Counted from the stretch's first letter, positions 1 to 8,720 are shown. The stretch: DNA of 64,000 nt from an uncultured Phascolarctobacterium sp. (GCA_949295115.1 CASFJU010000008.1:1-64000); one strand, 5' to 3'. Notes: generated by a model from the sequence alone, not told the origin. Numbers and translations: made by a program.

Positions 1-315
1 TACCACCACATTACCGTTATGGGCAAGGAAAACGCGCCGTGCGACCACATGTATGACGTTACCGGCGGTTTGTGCGAGAACAACGACAAATTTGCCATTG
101 ACCGCATGCTGCCGGAAATCAACATCGGTGATTTGGTGTTTATCCATGACGCAGGCGCGCATGGGTTTGCCATGGGCTACAACTACAACGGCAAGCTGCG
201 CAGCGCGGAGCTTCTGCTGAAAGAGGATGGCAGTGTGGAGATGATCCGCCGCGCGGAAACACCGGCAGATTATTTTGCCACCTTTGATTTTACAGGTTTG
301 TTTAACAGGGATTGA
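1..315 (+). CDS. lysA: Diaminopimelate decarboxylase, C-terminal part
   Basis: The reading frame is open from the first base and ends at TGA 313-315, giving 104 C-terminal residues; the 5' part lies outside the window. The segment GGLCENND, then an HDAGAHGF stretch and GYNYNG, matches the C-terminal barrel of PLP-dependent (fold type III) meso-diaminopimelate decarboxylases, which make lysine from meso-DAP in the cytoplasm. The Cys of CENND contributes to the active site of the partner subunit and the Tyr of GYNYNG contacts PLP in this family. A terminator follows directly, so this ends its transcription unit. Carboxynorspermidine decarboxylase is the main alternative, but the motif spacing fits LysA better. 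Confidence 0.85.
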   Translation, partial: YHHITVMGKENAPCDHMYDVTGGLCENNDKFAIDRMLPEINIGDLVFIHDAGAHGFAMGYNYNGKLRSAELLLKEDGSVEMIRRAETPADYFATFDFTGLFNRD

Positions 316-326
316 TTATATATAAA

Positions 327-355
327 AACTCCGGTTTTGTGCCGGAGTTTTTTGT
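327..355 (+). terminator. Rho-independent terminator after lysA
   Basis: AACTCCGG (327-334) pairs with CCGGAGTT (342-349) around a 7-nt loop and is followed by a T-rich run. It lies 11 bp past the lysA stop. Confidence 0.9.
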
Positions 356-397
356 TTGCCGAAAACGGTTAGGTATGGTATATTTATCTTTGTTAAA

Positions 398-549
398 ATA
401 AGTGAGCATCAGTGCTATGCGGCATTGCAAAAATGCTGCGGCTCCTCCGATTCCGTCCGGGCTTCGCGGCCGGACTCCCGTAGTTTAGTGCCTTAATTTT
501 AGCCGCCGCAGTTTTTGTCTGCTGCCTTATACCACTGACGCTCACTTTA
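398..549. repeat. Interspersed palindromic element, copy 1
   Basis: A roughly 150-bp imperfect palindrome in the lysA-M24 gap. The left arm begins AAGTGAGCATCAGTG near 400; the right arm ends CACTGACGCTCACTT near 547, its near-perfect complement. Inside are a conserved block shared with copy 2 (TGCAAAAATGCTGCGGCTCC near 426-445; AGCCGCCGCAGTTTTTGTCT near 501-520) and a central hairpin GTCCGG (455-460) / CCGGAC (470-475). Copy 2 lies at 39636-39794. It contains no ORF. It could be a MITE-like element, a REP-like element or a structured RNA; I see no target duplication that would decide. Confidence 0.8.
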
Positions 550-595
550 TCGAATACACTTGATTAAAACATACATCTTAAAGGAGAAAAACGAT

Positions 596-1822
596 ATGGC
601 GATTTTGGAATATGCTTCGCTGATGGCGGATGAAATCAGGCGTGTGCCTTTGGCAGAACTGCAAACGCGCCTTGCAAATTTCCGCGCGGCGATGGATGAG
701 CAGCATCCCGGCTGGCAGATGGCTGTGGTGAACGACAAGGTTAATATGTACTATTTTACTGGCACGATGCAGGAGGGCGCGCTCGTCATCCGCCCGCAGG
801 ACGAAATTTTGTGGGTGCGCCGCAGCTTCGACCGTGCGCGCAACGAGTCGCTGCTGCCGGATATTCGCGAGATGAAAAGCTTCCGCACTTTGGCGGAGTT
901 TTACGGCACGGTGCCGGACGAAATTTACCTGGAATGCAAAAAAGCAACGGTGGAATGGCTGAATATGCTGCGCAAATACCTGCCGTTCAAGGCTTACGCC
1001 GATATCGACGGGCTGTTGTGCAATTTGCGCCTGACCAAAAGCGTTTACGAGCTGGAGCTGATGAAACGCAGCGGCGCTATCCACCAGACGGTGCTGGAAC
1101 AGCTTGCACCCAAAATGATTAATGAGGGCGTAACGGAAGCAGAGCTGGCGGTGGAGCTGTATTCTGCCATGCTGCGCCGCGGTTCGCATGGCATTGCGCG
1201 CATGAATCTGCCTCTGGGCGAGGACGTTATCGGCGTGGCGTCGTTTGGTAAAAGCGGGCTGGTGCGCACGGCGTTTGACGGACCCGGCGGTACTGGCGGC
1301 ACCTGTATTGCAGTGCAGAGCATCGGTTCGCCGTTCCGCAAATTAAAGCAGGGCAGGCTGGTTTACCTTGATATCCCCTGCGGGGTGGAGGGCTACCACA
1401 CCGATAAGACGATAGTTTATTATTTTGGCGATATTAACAAGGACCCCAACCGCGATTTGATTTTGGCGGCGCATGAGCATTGCCTGATGCTGGAGCGTTT
1501 TGCGGCTTCCATGCTGAAGCCCGGCGTGGTGGTTGAGGACATTTATAATGAAACGATGAAGCATTTTGACGCGCGTTTTGCGGACGGCTTTATGAACGGC
1601 GGCAAGTTTTTGGGGCACAGCATCGGGCTGACAATGGACGAAAGCCCTGCCATTGCCGGCCGCTTCAAGCAGGTGCTGACGGAGAACATGACTTTTGCGC
1701 TGGAGCCGAAAATTGCCTTGCCCGGCATCGGCATGGTAGGGAGCGAAAATACCTATCTTGTAACGCCAAACGGCGGCAAGGCGCTGACTGGTTCACCGCA
1801 CAAGCTGAACTGCATTTTTTAA
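596..1822 (+). CDS. M24-family metallopeptidase (Xaa-Pro aminopeptidase-like)
   Basis: A 408-residue cytoplasmic protein with the two-part creatinase/pita-bread layout: a creatinase-like N-terminal domain (about 1-150) and an M24 catalytic domain (about 155-400). Likely dinuclear metal ligands are Asp259 and Asp269 in the LDIPCG..HTDKT segment, the His of GHSIGL near 341, Glu near 368 (LEPK) and Glu near 382 (GSENTYLV). Together they predict cleavage of N-terminal residues before proline or a related dipeptidase activity. I chose ATG 596 because AAGGAG (581-586) lies 9 bp upstream; an upstream in-frame start at 560 has no such site. It is monocistronic and ends at the shared terminator at 1844-1880. 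The exact substrate cannot be read from sequence. Confidence 0.85.
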   Translation: MAILEYASLMADEIRRVPLAELQTRLANFRAAMDEQHPGWQMAVVNDKVNMYYFTGTMQEGALVIRPQDEILWVRRSFDRARNESLLPDIREMKSFRTLAEFYGTVPDEIYLECKKATVEWLNMLRKYLPFKAYADIDGLLCNLRLTKSVYELELMKRSGAIHQTVLEQLAPKMINEGVTEAELAVELYSAMLRRGSHGIARMNLPLGEDVIGVASFGKSGLVRTAFDGPGGTGGTCIAVQSIGSPFRKLKQGRLVYLDIPCGVEGYHTDKTIVYYFGDINKDPNRDLILAAHEHCLMLERFAASMLKPGVVVEDIYNETMKHFDARFADGFMNGGKFLGHSIGLTMDESPAIAGRFKQVLTENMTFALEPKIALPGIGMVGSENTYLVTPNGGKALTGSPHKLNCIF

Positions 1823-1843
1823 AATTTAAAACAGGCATAAAAA

Positions 1844-1880
1844 TAACGGCAGCGGCCTAAAAAGGCAACTGCCGTTTTGT
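1844..1880. terminator. Bidirectional terminator
   Basis: AACGGCAG (1845-1852) pairs with CTGCCGTT (1869-1876), with an inner GGCC/GGC helix, an A-run on the left and a T-run on the right. It serves the M24 gene and the convergent genes on the minus strand. Confidence 0.85.
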
Positions 1881-1882
1881 TA

Positions 1883-1917
1883 TTTACCAATCAGTTTTTC
1901 CAGTTCTGCAAATCTTT
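1883..1917 (-). pseudogene. Relic copy of the clc gene 3' end
   Basis: On the minus strand this reads ...RFAELEKLIGK-stop, matching the terminus ...EIRDLEKLIGR-stop of the ClC gene about 600 bp away. Sixteen bases are identical (1887-1902 versus 2501-2516). The relic lies next to the old terminator, so the AT-rich gene at 1929-2483 looks inserted between the ClC 3' end and its original terminator. A chance match is possible, but the shared frame and stop position argue against it. Confidence 0.65.
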
Positions 1918-1928
1918 TAGCAATTCTT

Positions 1929-2483
1929 TTACGTTTTTGACTTGTAATTTGCTAATTGATAGTAACAATACATTGATATAGAGCCATAAAATAATATTGG
2001 AAACACTAAAGAGATATACTGCCCCAATGCTTGACCAGCGTAAAGATAAATATAAAAATTGATAAATGGAACAACTGAATTGATTAAATTATCTTTTTCA
2101 ATAATTAAGAACCAAGAATTAGTTTTTGGAATATAGTTTAATGTGTAAATGTAATCATTTTTTATAAAAACTAACTTATCTTGGGTTTGCTGTGTATAGT
2201 TGTTTTTGATAAGGTTAGTTAGAAGTTTATTGGTATCTATGTTTGATGTTAATTGAAATGCGGTTTTACTACTTCCGTAATCAAAAGTACTTACAAAGAT
2301 TTTGGCAGGAATATCGAATTGATTGGTTTCAGATATGAAATTGTCGGCAGCAGTTATCATAAGATTTTTTTGATTGCTAATTTCTATATTAGATGTGCGC
2401 AAAAAAATAATGTCAATTATTTTAAAAAGTAAAAATAGTGATAATATAAAAACAAGCCATTCTTTTTTACTGTGTTTTTGCAT
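1929..2483 (-). CDS. Hypothetical membrane-anchored protein
   Basis: I do not recognise this family. The 184-residue protein has a basic N-terminus, one membrane segment at about 8-28, a polar lysine- and asparagine-rich region of about 100 residues, and one or two further hydrophobic segments near the C-terminus (from IYLYAGQALGQ onward). That predicts an inner-membrane protein with an extracytoplasmic middle domain. ATG 2483 is preferred; a TTG at 2504 would extend it into the clc 3' end. Base composition is far more AT-rich than both flanks. It is bracketed by the clc terminus and a relic copy of it, which suggests acquisition as a cassette. Function unknown. Confidence 0.6.
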   Translation of the reverse strand: MQKHSKKEWLVFILSLFLLFKIIDIIFLRTSNIEISNQKNLMITAADNFISETNQFDIPAKIFVSTFDYGSSKTAFQLTSNIDTNKLLTNLIKNNYTQQTQDKLVFIKNDYIYTLNYIPKTNSWFLIIEKDNLINSVVPFINFYIYLYAGQALGQYISLVFPILFYGSISMYCYYQLANYKSKT

Positions 2484-2493
2484 ATTTTTGCAA

Positions 2494-4062
2494 CTACCTT
2501 CCAATCAGTTTTTCCAAATCCCGAATTTCCGTTGCGTAGCCTAAAATGTACAAGGTATCGCCGCTGCGCAGGCGGGTGTTGCCTTCGGGTATCAGTTCTT
2601 CGTCGCCGCGTTTTACGTCGACCAAAAGCGTGTGGCGCGGCCAGCTTATTTCGCGCACCAGGCGCCCGTCGGCGGTGCTGCCGGTGGCAACGGTCAGTTC
2701 AATAATGCTGCGTTCCTGTTCGGCGCTGCGGTCAGGCGTTTTGGTGCTGTTCAAAAGCCGCAAAAGCAGTTCGCCGTACAATGGTTTGGCGCGCCAGATT
2801 TCCGTCGTTGCAAACGCCGTCAGCGAGGCAAGCGCCAAAGGCAACAGGTGCAGAAACGAACCCGTCATTTCCATTACCAGCACGGTGGCGGTAATGGGCG
2901 TGCGCACGGACGCTGTAAAAAATGCCGCCATGCAGATGACGATAATGTTGGCTTTGTAAGCCGCCCCCAAAAAGTCAAGCTGCGTAAACACGGTCGCCGC
3001 CACGCTGCCAACCAGCCCGCCGGTAACAAGCGTCGGTATAAACGCGCCGCCCGGTAAACCGCTGCCGAACGCCAGCAGTGTCAGCACAACCTTGGCGGCT
3101 AAAAACAGCAGCAAAACCGTCAGCGGGTAGCTGTTGAAGGCAATGTCCGTCAGTAAATCATCGCCGCCGCCCAGCGCCTGAGGCAGATAAAAGCCCGCCG
3201 CGCCGGTGATAACGAGCAGCAAAAAATTGCTTACATAAGTATTTTTTAGGATTCCGGTTTGGTAAAGCCTGTTGCTGTTAAGCAGCCCGGCGTTAAAAAA
3301 TAAGCCGAGCACGCCGCAGATGAAGCCTGCCGCAAGGATAACCCAAAAATCACCTACCTGCATTATGGGCAGCCCGCTGAAATCAAAAACGGTGTCGCGC
3401 CCCAGCATGATGCGGCTGACGAGCGTTGCCGCCAGCGACGCCGATAACGCCGGGAACAGGAGTAAGCCGCTGAAGTTGTGGTTCAGTTCTTCCAGCACAA
3501 AAATTACGCCGGTAAGCGGTGCGTTAAAAACTGCCGCCAGGCCTGCCGCCGCGCCGCCGCTTAACAAATAGCGTTCTTCTACGCGCGGGCGGGCTAAAAG
3601 GCGGCTGACGCCCTGACCGGCAACAGCGCCCATCTGGATGGACGGGCCTGCCCTTCCCAGCGATAAGCCGCTGCCGATAGCGATTGCGCACGCCGCAAAT
3701 TTAACGAGCAAAATGCGCAGCCAGCGCAGCTTGAACACGCCTGCTATCGCCCCTTTAACCTGTGGTATGCCGCTGCCTGCCGCCTGTGGTTCGGCGTTTT
3801 TAAGGCGCGTTAAAACAAAAGCAATTACCAGCAGCGCGCCCAGCCACAGCAAAACGGCGGACGCCGTAAAACCGTCCGCAAACAAATCTGCCAGCAGTTT
3901 TTCGCGCAGCACGGCACCTTCTATCAAGGCAAGGCGGAAGCCGCTGATAATCACGCCCGCTGCCACGCCGGTGGCAATGCCTTCAAGGCATAAACGCAGG
4001 CGGAAGTACCGCGCGTTGTTCAGCAATTTGTAAGTGCTTAAAACTCTCAGCCTTGCGTCCAT
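2494..4062 (-). CDS. ClC-family chloride channel/antiporter with C-terminal TrkA-C domain
   Basis: A 522-residue polytopic inner-membrane protein. ClC signatures appear in order: GSGIP (about 96-100), GRAGP (136-140), the NAPLTGVIFVLEE segment holding the inner proton-pathway glutamate, and GSGLPGGAF/IP of the anion filter. The last 75 residues form a TrkA-C (RCK-C) ligand-binding domain. The gating glutamate of the usual GREGP motif is alanine here (codon 138, bases 3649-3651, GCA), a natural equivalent of the E148A change that uncouples proton exchange in E. coli ClC. Passive anion conduction is therefore likely (inference). Its start overlaps the end of hydE by 16 bp, so the two are co-transcribed. 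Confidence 0.92.
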   Translation of the reverse strand: MDARLRVLSTYKLLNNARYFRLRLCLEGIATGVAAGVIISGFRLALIEGAVLREKLLADLFADGFTASAVLLWLGALLVIAFVLTRLKNAEPQAAGSGIPQVKGAIAGVFKLRWLRILLVKFAACAIAIGSGLSLGRAGPSIQMGAVAGQGVSRLLARPRVEERYLLSGGAAAGLAAVFNAPLTGVIFVLEELNHNFSGLLLFPALSASLAATLVSRIMLGRDTVFDFSGLPIMQVGDFWVILAAGFICGVLGLFFNAGLLNSNRLYQTGILKNTYVSNFLLLVITGAAGFYLPQALGGGDDLLTDIAFNSYPLTVLLLFLAAKVVLTLLAFGSGLPGGAFIPTLVTGGLVGSVAATVFTQLDFLGAAYKANIIVICMAAFFTASVRTPITATVLVMEMTGSFLHLLPLALASLTAFATTEIWRAKPLYGELLLRLLNSTKTPDRSAEQERSIIELTVATGSTADGRLVREISWPRHTLLVDVKRGDEELIPEGNTRLRSGDTLYILGYATEIRDLEKLIGR

Positions 4063-5105
4063 GATTCCTCCGTGTAATCGCCGCGCGCGGCGACGATTTT
4101 ATAACCGATGCCGGCAACTTCCTTTTTTAAAAGTTCCAGCGCTTCGGCTGCTTCCGCGCCGCTGTGCAGCTTGTTGTCGTACAGTAAATATTTGCCGCGC
4201 ACGTTTTGCGGCGACAGGTTGGGCATGATGACGTTTGCCCCCGCCTTAATGCCAAGCACGCGACCGCCGGGGCACAGCGTGCCAAGCGCCGTCGTTGCGG
4301 GCAGCAGCACATGCGGGAACAGCAGGCGTAAAATTGCCAGCAGCACCAAAGTCAGCTCCACGCTGCCTGCCGGTTCGTCTTTAAACGGCGTGTCGTGGTG
4401 CGGGATGAACGGCCCGATGCCAATCATCTGCGGGCGCAGTTTTTGCAAAAACATCAGGTCGTCCGCCAGGTTTTCTGCCGTCTGGTACGGCGAACCGACC
4501 ATAAAGCCCGCCCCTGCCTGATAGCCAAGCTCCTTTAAAGTGTAAAGGCAGCTTTGACGGTTGGCGGCACTGAGCTCTGCCGGGTGCAGCATGGCGTAAT
4601 GGTTAAAATCAGCGGTTTCGTGCCGCAGAAGGTAGCGGTCGGCACCGGCTTCCTTCCATAATTTATAGGTTTCGCGGCTGCGCTCGCCGATGGAAAGCGT
4701 AACGGCGCAGTCCGGGTGCTGCTGTTTTATCGCGCGCACAATGGCGGCGATGTCGTCGCCGCTGTAAGTGTAATCTTCGCCGCCCTGCAAAACAAAGGTA
4801 CGGAAGCCCAGCGCATAGCCTGCACGGCAGCACTCTAAAATTTCATCCCGCGTTAAGCGGTAGCGCGCCGCGTTTTTGTTGCTGCGCCTGATGCCGCAGT
4901 AGTAGCAGTCGTTTTTGCAGTAATTGGTAAACTCAATCAGCCCGCGCACAAAAATATTGCGCCCAAAGCTTTGCTGTGCCGCCCGTTGTGCCAGCGCAAA
5001 AAGTTTGTCTTTATATTCTGCGCCCTCGCGGATAAGCTGCAACGCTTCGCTTTTCGTGAGCGCATGGTTTTGGTTTAATTTTTCTATCAGTAAAGCGGTG
5101 TCCAT
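4047..5105 (-). CDS. hydE: [FeFe]-hydrogenase maturase HydE (radical SAM)
   Basis: A 352-residue radical SAM enzyme with the CX3CX2C cluster ligands at Cys63, Cys67 and Cys70 (CKNDCYYC). Nearby sequence (FTNYCKNDC, GIRRSN, LQGGED) and length fit HydE, which helps build the dithiolate-bridged H-cluster of [FeFe]-hydrogenase together with HydF and HydG. BioB and PylB are relatives, but the CKNDCYYCGIR context is typical of HydE. A good ribosome-binding site (AAGGAG) precedes ATG 5105. No other hydrogenase genes are in the window, so it is separated from its partners. It is transcribed with the ClC gene, whose 5' end it overlaps. Confidence 0.9.
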   Translation of the reverse strand: MDTALLIEKLNQNHALTKSEALQLIREGAEYKDKLFALAQRAAQQSFGRNIFVRGLIEFTNYCKNDCYYCGIRRSNKNAARYRLTRDEILECCRAGYALGFRTFVLQGGEDYTYSGDDIAAIVRAIKQQHPDCAVTLSIGERSRETYKLWKEAGADRYLLRHETADFNHYAMLHPAELSAANRQSCLYTLKELGYQAGAGFMVGSPYQTAENLADDLMFLQKLRPQMIGIGPFIPHHDTPFKDEPAGSVELTLVLLAILRLLFPHVLLPATTALGTLCPGGRVLGIKAGANVIMPNLSPQNVRGKYLLYDNKLHSGAEAAEALELLKKEVAGIGYKIVAARGDYTEESWTQG

Positions 5106-5251
5106 AAAAATCTCCTTTAAACATCTTTATTATATCATTCTGCCTGCCGCTGTTCTATAAATATAGCAGGATTTTTATTCTTTGTGGCGAAGTTTAACAT
5201 ATTAAATTCATTTTGATTTTCCGCTGAACATAATGGAGGGAACATAATAAA

Positions 5252-6106
5252 ATGTTTGATAAAGTTTTGTTAGCGACCGATTTAACCGAAGAAGCCGACG
5301 GGCTGGTGCATTGTTTTTACAGCCTGTGCCCCGATGTTGATACCGAAATTACGGTGGCGCATGTGTTTAAGGATAAAAGTGACGCCGACCCGGACAGCAG
5401 CGCCTATAAAAAGGTGCAGAGCCGCGTGAAAGCCGTGGTGGCTGAGCTGCGCCGTGCCGGTTACGAGGAGGCGCACGAGCTGTACCGCAGCGGCGAGGTT
5501 TTTGAGGAGCTGACGGATATTGCCGAGGAGGAAGACGCCGGTTTGATTATGGTGGCTTCGCACGGCAAGGGCTTTTTTAAAAGCGCGCTTTTGGGCAGCA
5601 CTACTTTTGACCTGGCGCGTGCGACGGACAGGCCGCTGTTTGTATCAAAGCCTGTGGAAAACGACGAAGAAGAAATGCTGCAAAGAAATTTGCTGCACCG
5701 CATTTTAGTACCGACCGATTTTTCGTTAAAGTCGCTGTCGGCGCTGGACGTTATCCGCATGCTGCGCGAGCATATTAATGAAGTTGTGTTTGTGCATGTT
5801 GTGGAACGCAGCCGCAGCCAGACGGATTTGGACGATAAAATGCGCACTGCGGGGCTGCGCTTGCAGGAATTGGTGGACGAAATGAAAATTTTCGGCATCA
5901 AGGCCACTTACCATGTGCGCAAGGGCGCGGCTTCCAAAGAGATTCTGCGCCTGGCGGAAAAAGAGGACGTTTCGCTGATTGTAATGGCCAAAACCGGTGC
6001 AGGCCTTGTTAAAGGTTTGGTGATGGGCAGCACGGCGCAGAACGTAACTTTAAACGCCGAACGCTCGCTGCTTTTGCTGCCGCCGGAGAACGCAGCGGAA
6101 GAATAA
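5252..6106 (+). CDS. Tandem universal stress protein (two Usp domains)
   Basis: A 284-residue cytoplasmic protein made of two UspA folds, about 1-140 and 148-280. Each ends with the ATP-binding pattern G-x2-G-x9-G-S/T: GKGFFKSALLGST in the first and GAGLVKGLVMGST in the second. Nucleotide binding by both halves is therefore likely. Family members support survival under stress or starvation; the specific role cannot be read here. ATG 5252 follows GGAGGG at a suitable distance. It is monocistronic, and the next promoter drives the tRNA. Confidence 0.9.
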   Translation: MFDKVLLATDLTEEADGLVHCFYSLCPDVDTEITVAHVFKDKSDADPDSSAYKKVQSRVKAVVAELRRAGYEEAHELYRSGEVFEELTDIAEEEDAGLIMVASHGKGFFKSALLGSTTFDLARATDRPLFVSKPVENDEEEMLQRNLLHRILVPTDFSLKSLSALDVIRMLREHINEVVFVHVVERSRSQTDLDDKMRTAGLRLQELVDEMKIFGIKATYHVRKGAASKEILRLAEKEDVSLIVMAKTGAGLVKGLVMGSTAQNVTLNAERSLLLLPPENAAEE

Positions 6107-6127
6107 AGAAAAAATATTGCAAAACGC

Positions 6128-6156
6128 TTGACAATTAACCAAAATAAAGCTATACT
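6128..6156 (+). promoter_or_regulatory. Promoter for tRNA-Ser / SRP RNA
   Basis: TTGACA (6128-6133) and TATACT (6151-6156) are separated by 17 bp, a near-consensus sigma-70 promoter about 80 bp before the tRNA. Confidence 0.8.
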
Positions 6157-6233
6157 GTTACTTGCGGCTGATGCCATGGCCGCAAGTATTTTTTTGCGGC
6201 GACAATTTAATAAACACCTTACATTTTCAACAC

Positions 6234-6323
6234 GGAGAGATGACCGAGTGGTTGAAGGTGCACGCCTGGAAAGCGTGTGTGCGGGAAACCGTACCGAGGG
6301 TTCGAATCCCTCTCTCTCCGCCA
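6234..6323 (+). tRNA. tRNA-Ser (anticodon GGA)
   Basis: The acceptor GGAGAGA (6234-6240) pairs with TCTCTCC (6313-6319), followed by discriminator G and an encoded CCA (6321-6323). The anticodon stem CACGC/GCGTG encloses loop CTGGAAA, giving anticodon GGA. A long variable arm and the T-loop GGTTCGAATCC confirm a class II serine tRNA, decoding UCC and UCU. Confidence 0.97.
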
Positions 6324-6362
6324 CTTAAAAACTTGCCGCGTAAGCGGTTTTTTTTATTACTT

Positions 6363-6492
6363 CTTTGCAGGGCTGCAGATGGCGGGTCCTGCGCAATGAA
6401 AGCCTGTGAACCGTGTCAGGACCGGGAGGGAGCAGCACTAAGCAGTTACTTTTATGTGCCGCAGGGGTGCCTGCATTTGCGGTCCTGCAAGG
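6363..6492 (+). ncRNA. ffs: Signal recognition particle RNA
   Basis: The apical domain is clear: GTGAACCGTGTCAGGACC (near 6407-6424), then GGGAGGGAGCAGCAC and CTAAG, the conserved Ffh-binding helix 8. The outer arms pair, for example TTGCAGG (6365-6371) with CCTGCAA (6484-6490). A terminator follows. The position between tRNA-Ser and dnaX is typical of Firmicutes. Exact ends are estimated from pairing. Confidence 0.92.
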
Positions 6493-6502
6493 AAGTAATG
6501 CG

Positions 6503-6528
6503 AGCAGCCTTACGGGGCTGCTTTTTTA
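6503..6528 (+). terminator. Terminator of SRP RNA
   Basis: GCAGCC (6504-6509) pairs with GGCTGC (6516-6521) and is followed by a run of T. Confidence 0.85.
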
Positions 6529-6590
6529 TTTTACTTATCGGCAGAAATTTTATATAATTAACAGGTAAAGATTTTTTGGAGGTGAGGCAG

Positions 6591-8369
6591 TTGGCATACG
6601 TTGCGTTATACAGAAAATGGCGGCCGCAGGGCTTTGACGCGCTGGTTGGGCAGGAGGCGGTGCGCACGGCGCTGACCAATGCGCTGGAAACCGGGCGCAT
6701 TGCCCATGCGTATCTGTTTGCCGGGCCGCGCGGCACGGGCAAAACCAGTACGGCCAAAATTCTGGCTAAGGCCGTTAACTGCGAGCACGGGCCGACGCCG
6801 AACCCCTGCAACGAGTGCCAGAACTGCGTGCGCATTAACGACGGCACTTCGATGGACGTGTTTGAAATCGACGCTGCTTCCAACCGCGGCATTGATGAAA
6901 TCCGCGATTTGCGCGAAAAAGTTGCCTTTGCGCCTGTCAGCGGACGCTACAAAGTGTACATCATCGACGAAGTACATATGCTGACGACCGAAGCCTTTAA
7001 CGCGCTGTTGAAAACTTTGGAGGAACCGCCCCCGCATGTAATTTTTATTCTGGCGACGACCGAGCCGCACAAAATACCGGCGACCATCCATTCGCGCTGC
7101 CAGCGGTTTGACTTCCGCCGCGTGACGGACGCCGATATAGTAAAACGCCTGCGCGAAGTTGCAGACGGCAGCGGCATTGCCGCGGACGACGACGCTTTGC
7201 AGCTGATTGCCGTACAGGCGGACGGCGGCATGCGCGACGCATTAAGTTTGCTTGACCAGTGCGGCGTAATGGCGGAGCGCGTAACGGCGGAAACCGTGCG
7301 CAGCGTGCTGGGAATTGTAGGGCGCGAAGCCCTGCGCGAACTTGTTAAAGCCATCGGCGAAGGGCAGGTGCCAAGGGCGCTGGAGCTTCTGGAAACGCTT
7401 TTGGCAGGCGGCAAGGACGTAAAGCAGATCATTAGCGAGCTTGCCGAATATCTGCGCGCCGTACTTTTATATAAGGCTTCGCCCGATTACCGCGAAATTT
7501 ACCTGACTGATACCAAAGAAGCGATTGCCGCGCTGGAAGGCTTGTACAGCACCGACCGCTTAATGGCGGCGGAGGAACGCCTGCACCAGTGTACGGTAGA
7601 ACTGCGTCAGAGCGTGCGCGGGCGCATAGCGGCGGAGATGTGCCTGTTTGATTTGTGCCGCATCGAAGGCAGCACGCTGGCGGCGTTGACAGCGCGTGTA
7701 CAGAAGCTAGAAGCCATGCTGGCAGGGCAAAGTGTTATGCCCGTTCAGCAAGTTGCGCCGCCGGTTCAGCCCGTGCTGGTACGGCAGGCAGCGCCTGTGC
7801 ATCAGCCGGAAGCTGCCGCACCGCAGCCCAAGTTTGATTACGTTGTGGCGGAAGAACACGGCATTCAATTATCCGCGCCGGCGGAAGAACCGGTGCAGCA
7901 AAAAACACCGCCTGCCCCGGTAAGCACGCCGCAAAAAGCGGCTGCACCCAAAAAGCCGGAGCCTGTGCAGGCAGAAACCATTGCACCTACACCCGCACCG
8001 CAGGGCGATGCTGCAGCGGCGGAAGAAATGTGGCAGCAGGTGCTGGAAATTTTAAAATCCGAAAAGAAACGTTCGATGGTGGCATGCGCCGCCGGAGGGC
8101 ATGCAATTGATTATGTCAACGGCATTTTGACGGTTGCATTTAAAAACAAGTTTAACTGCAAGCGCATGAATGACGCTGATTATAAAAAAGCTTTTGAAGC
8201 GGTTTTGCTGCGCCTTGCGCGCTGCGAGGTAAGGCTGAACTGCGTGGAAGAAGCTGGTTTGAAACCGATGCCTGCCGCACCGGCGCCCGCCCCGAAACTG
8301 GAGGAAGATTTGGAGCCGGTTGTTAAAAAAGCCATGGAGGCTTTTGGCGGCACCTTACAAAAACTGTAA
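6591..8369 (+). CDS. dnaX: DNA polymerase III subunit gamma/tau
   Basis: The clamp-loader ATPase of the replisome. Domains: AAA+ core (about 1-220) with Walker A GPRGTGKT at 45-52, zinc-ligand Cys64/73/76/79, Walker B IIDEVH near 124-129 and the SRC arginine-finger motif; lid and collar (about 220-370); a Pro/Ala/Gln-rich linker (about 385-480); and a C-terminal domain that would contact the polymerase. TTG 6591 is chosen as the start because GGAGG (6578-6582) lies 8 bp upstream and the product then begins (M)AYVALYRKWRPQ, as in homologues. I saw no in-frame slippery heptamer, so a gamma form is not predicted. First gene of a dnaX-ebfC-recR-bofA operon. Confidence 0.96.
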   Translation: MAYVALYRKWRPQGFDALVGQEAVRTALTNALETGRIAHAYLFAGPRGTGKTSTAKILAKAVNCEHGPTPNPCNECQNCVRINDGTSMDVFEIDAASNRGIDEIRDLREKVAFAPVSGRYKVYIIDEVHMLTTEAFNALLKTLEEPPPHVIFILATTEPHKIPATIHSRCQRFDFRRVTDADIVKRLREVADGSGIAADDDALQLIAVQADGGMRDALSLLDQCGVMAERVTAETVRSVLGIVGREALRELVKAIGEGQVPRALELLETLLAGGKDVKQIISELAEYLRAVLLYKASPDYREIYLTDTKEAIAALEGLYSTDRLMAAEERLHQCTVELRQSVRGRIAAEMCLFDLCRIEGSTLAALTARVQKLEAMLAGQSVMPVQQVAPPVQPVLVRQAAPVHQPEAAAPQPKFDYVVAEEHGIQLSAPAEEPVQQKTPPAPVSTPQKAAAPKKPEPVQAETIAPTPAPQGDAAAAEEMWQQVLEILKSEKKRSMVACAAGGHAIDYVNGILTVAFKNKFNCKRMNDADYKKAFEAVLLRLARCEVRLNCVEEAGLKPMPAAPAPAPKLEEDLEPVVKKAMEAFGGTLQKL

Positions 8370-8393
8370 ACAATTTTAAGGAGGAGTTTATTT

Positions 8394-8720
8394 ATGTTTA
8401 ACCCCGGAATGGCAAATATGCAGGGCATGATGAAAAAAGTACAGAAAATGCAGCAGGAAATGCTGAAATTGCAGGAAGACCTTAAAAACCGCACGGTTGA
8501 AGCAACCGCTGGCGGCGGTGCCGTTACCGTTGTCGTAACCGGCCGCAAAACCGTTGAAAAAATTACCATCGCGCCGAGCGCTGTTGACCCGGACGATGTG
8601 GAAATGCTGGAAGATTTGGTTACCACTGCCGTTAACGAAGGCATGCGCAAGGTGGAGGAAATGACCGAAAGAGAAATGGGCAAGCTGACTGGCGGCATGA
8701 AACTGCCGGGCATGTTCTGA
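8394..8720 (+). CDS. ebfC: YbaB/EbfC nucleoid-associated protein
   Basis: A 108-residue protein with the Met/Gln-rich N-terminal helix and central VTVVVTGRK strand of the YbaB/EbfC family, which bind DNA as dimers with a tweezer shape. A strong GGAGG precedes ATG 8394. The gene sits 24 bp after dnaX and its stop is one base before the recR start, so translation is probably coupled. The dnaX-ebfC-recR order is widely conserved and suggests a role in DNA maintenance, though the precise function is unsettled in the family. Confidence 0.93.
   Translation: MFNPGMANMQGMMKKVQKMQQEMLKLQEDLKNRTVEATAGGGAVTVVVTGRKTVEKITIAPSAVDPDDVEMLEDLVTTAVNEGMRKVEEMTEREMGKLTGGMKLPGMF

Noticed and set aside
8170-8200. 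Run of A in dnaX as a programmed frameshift site
   Set aside because: The preceding base and codon phase do not give an X-XXY-YYZ heptamer, and it is near the C-terminus, far from where gamma would end.
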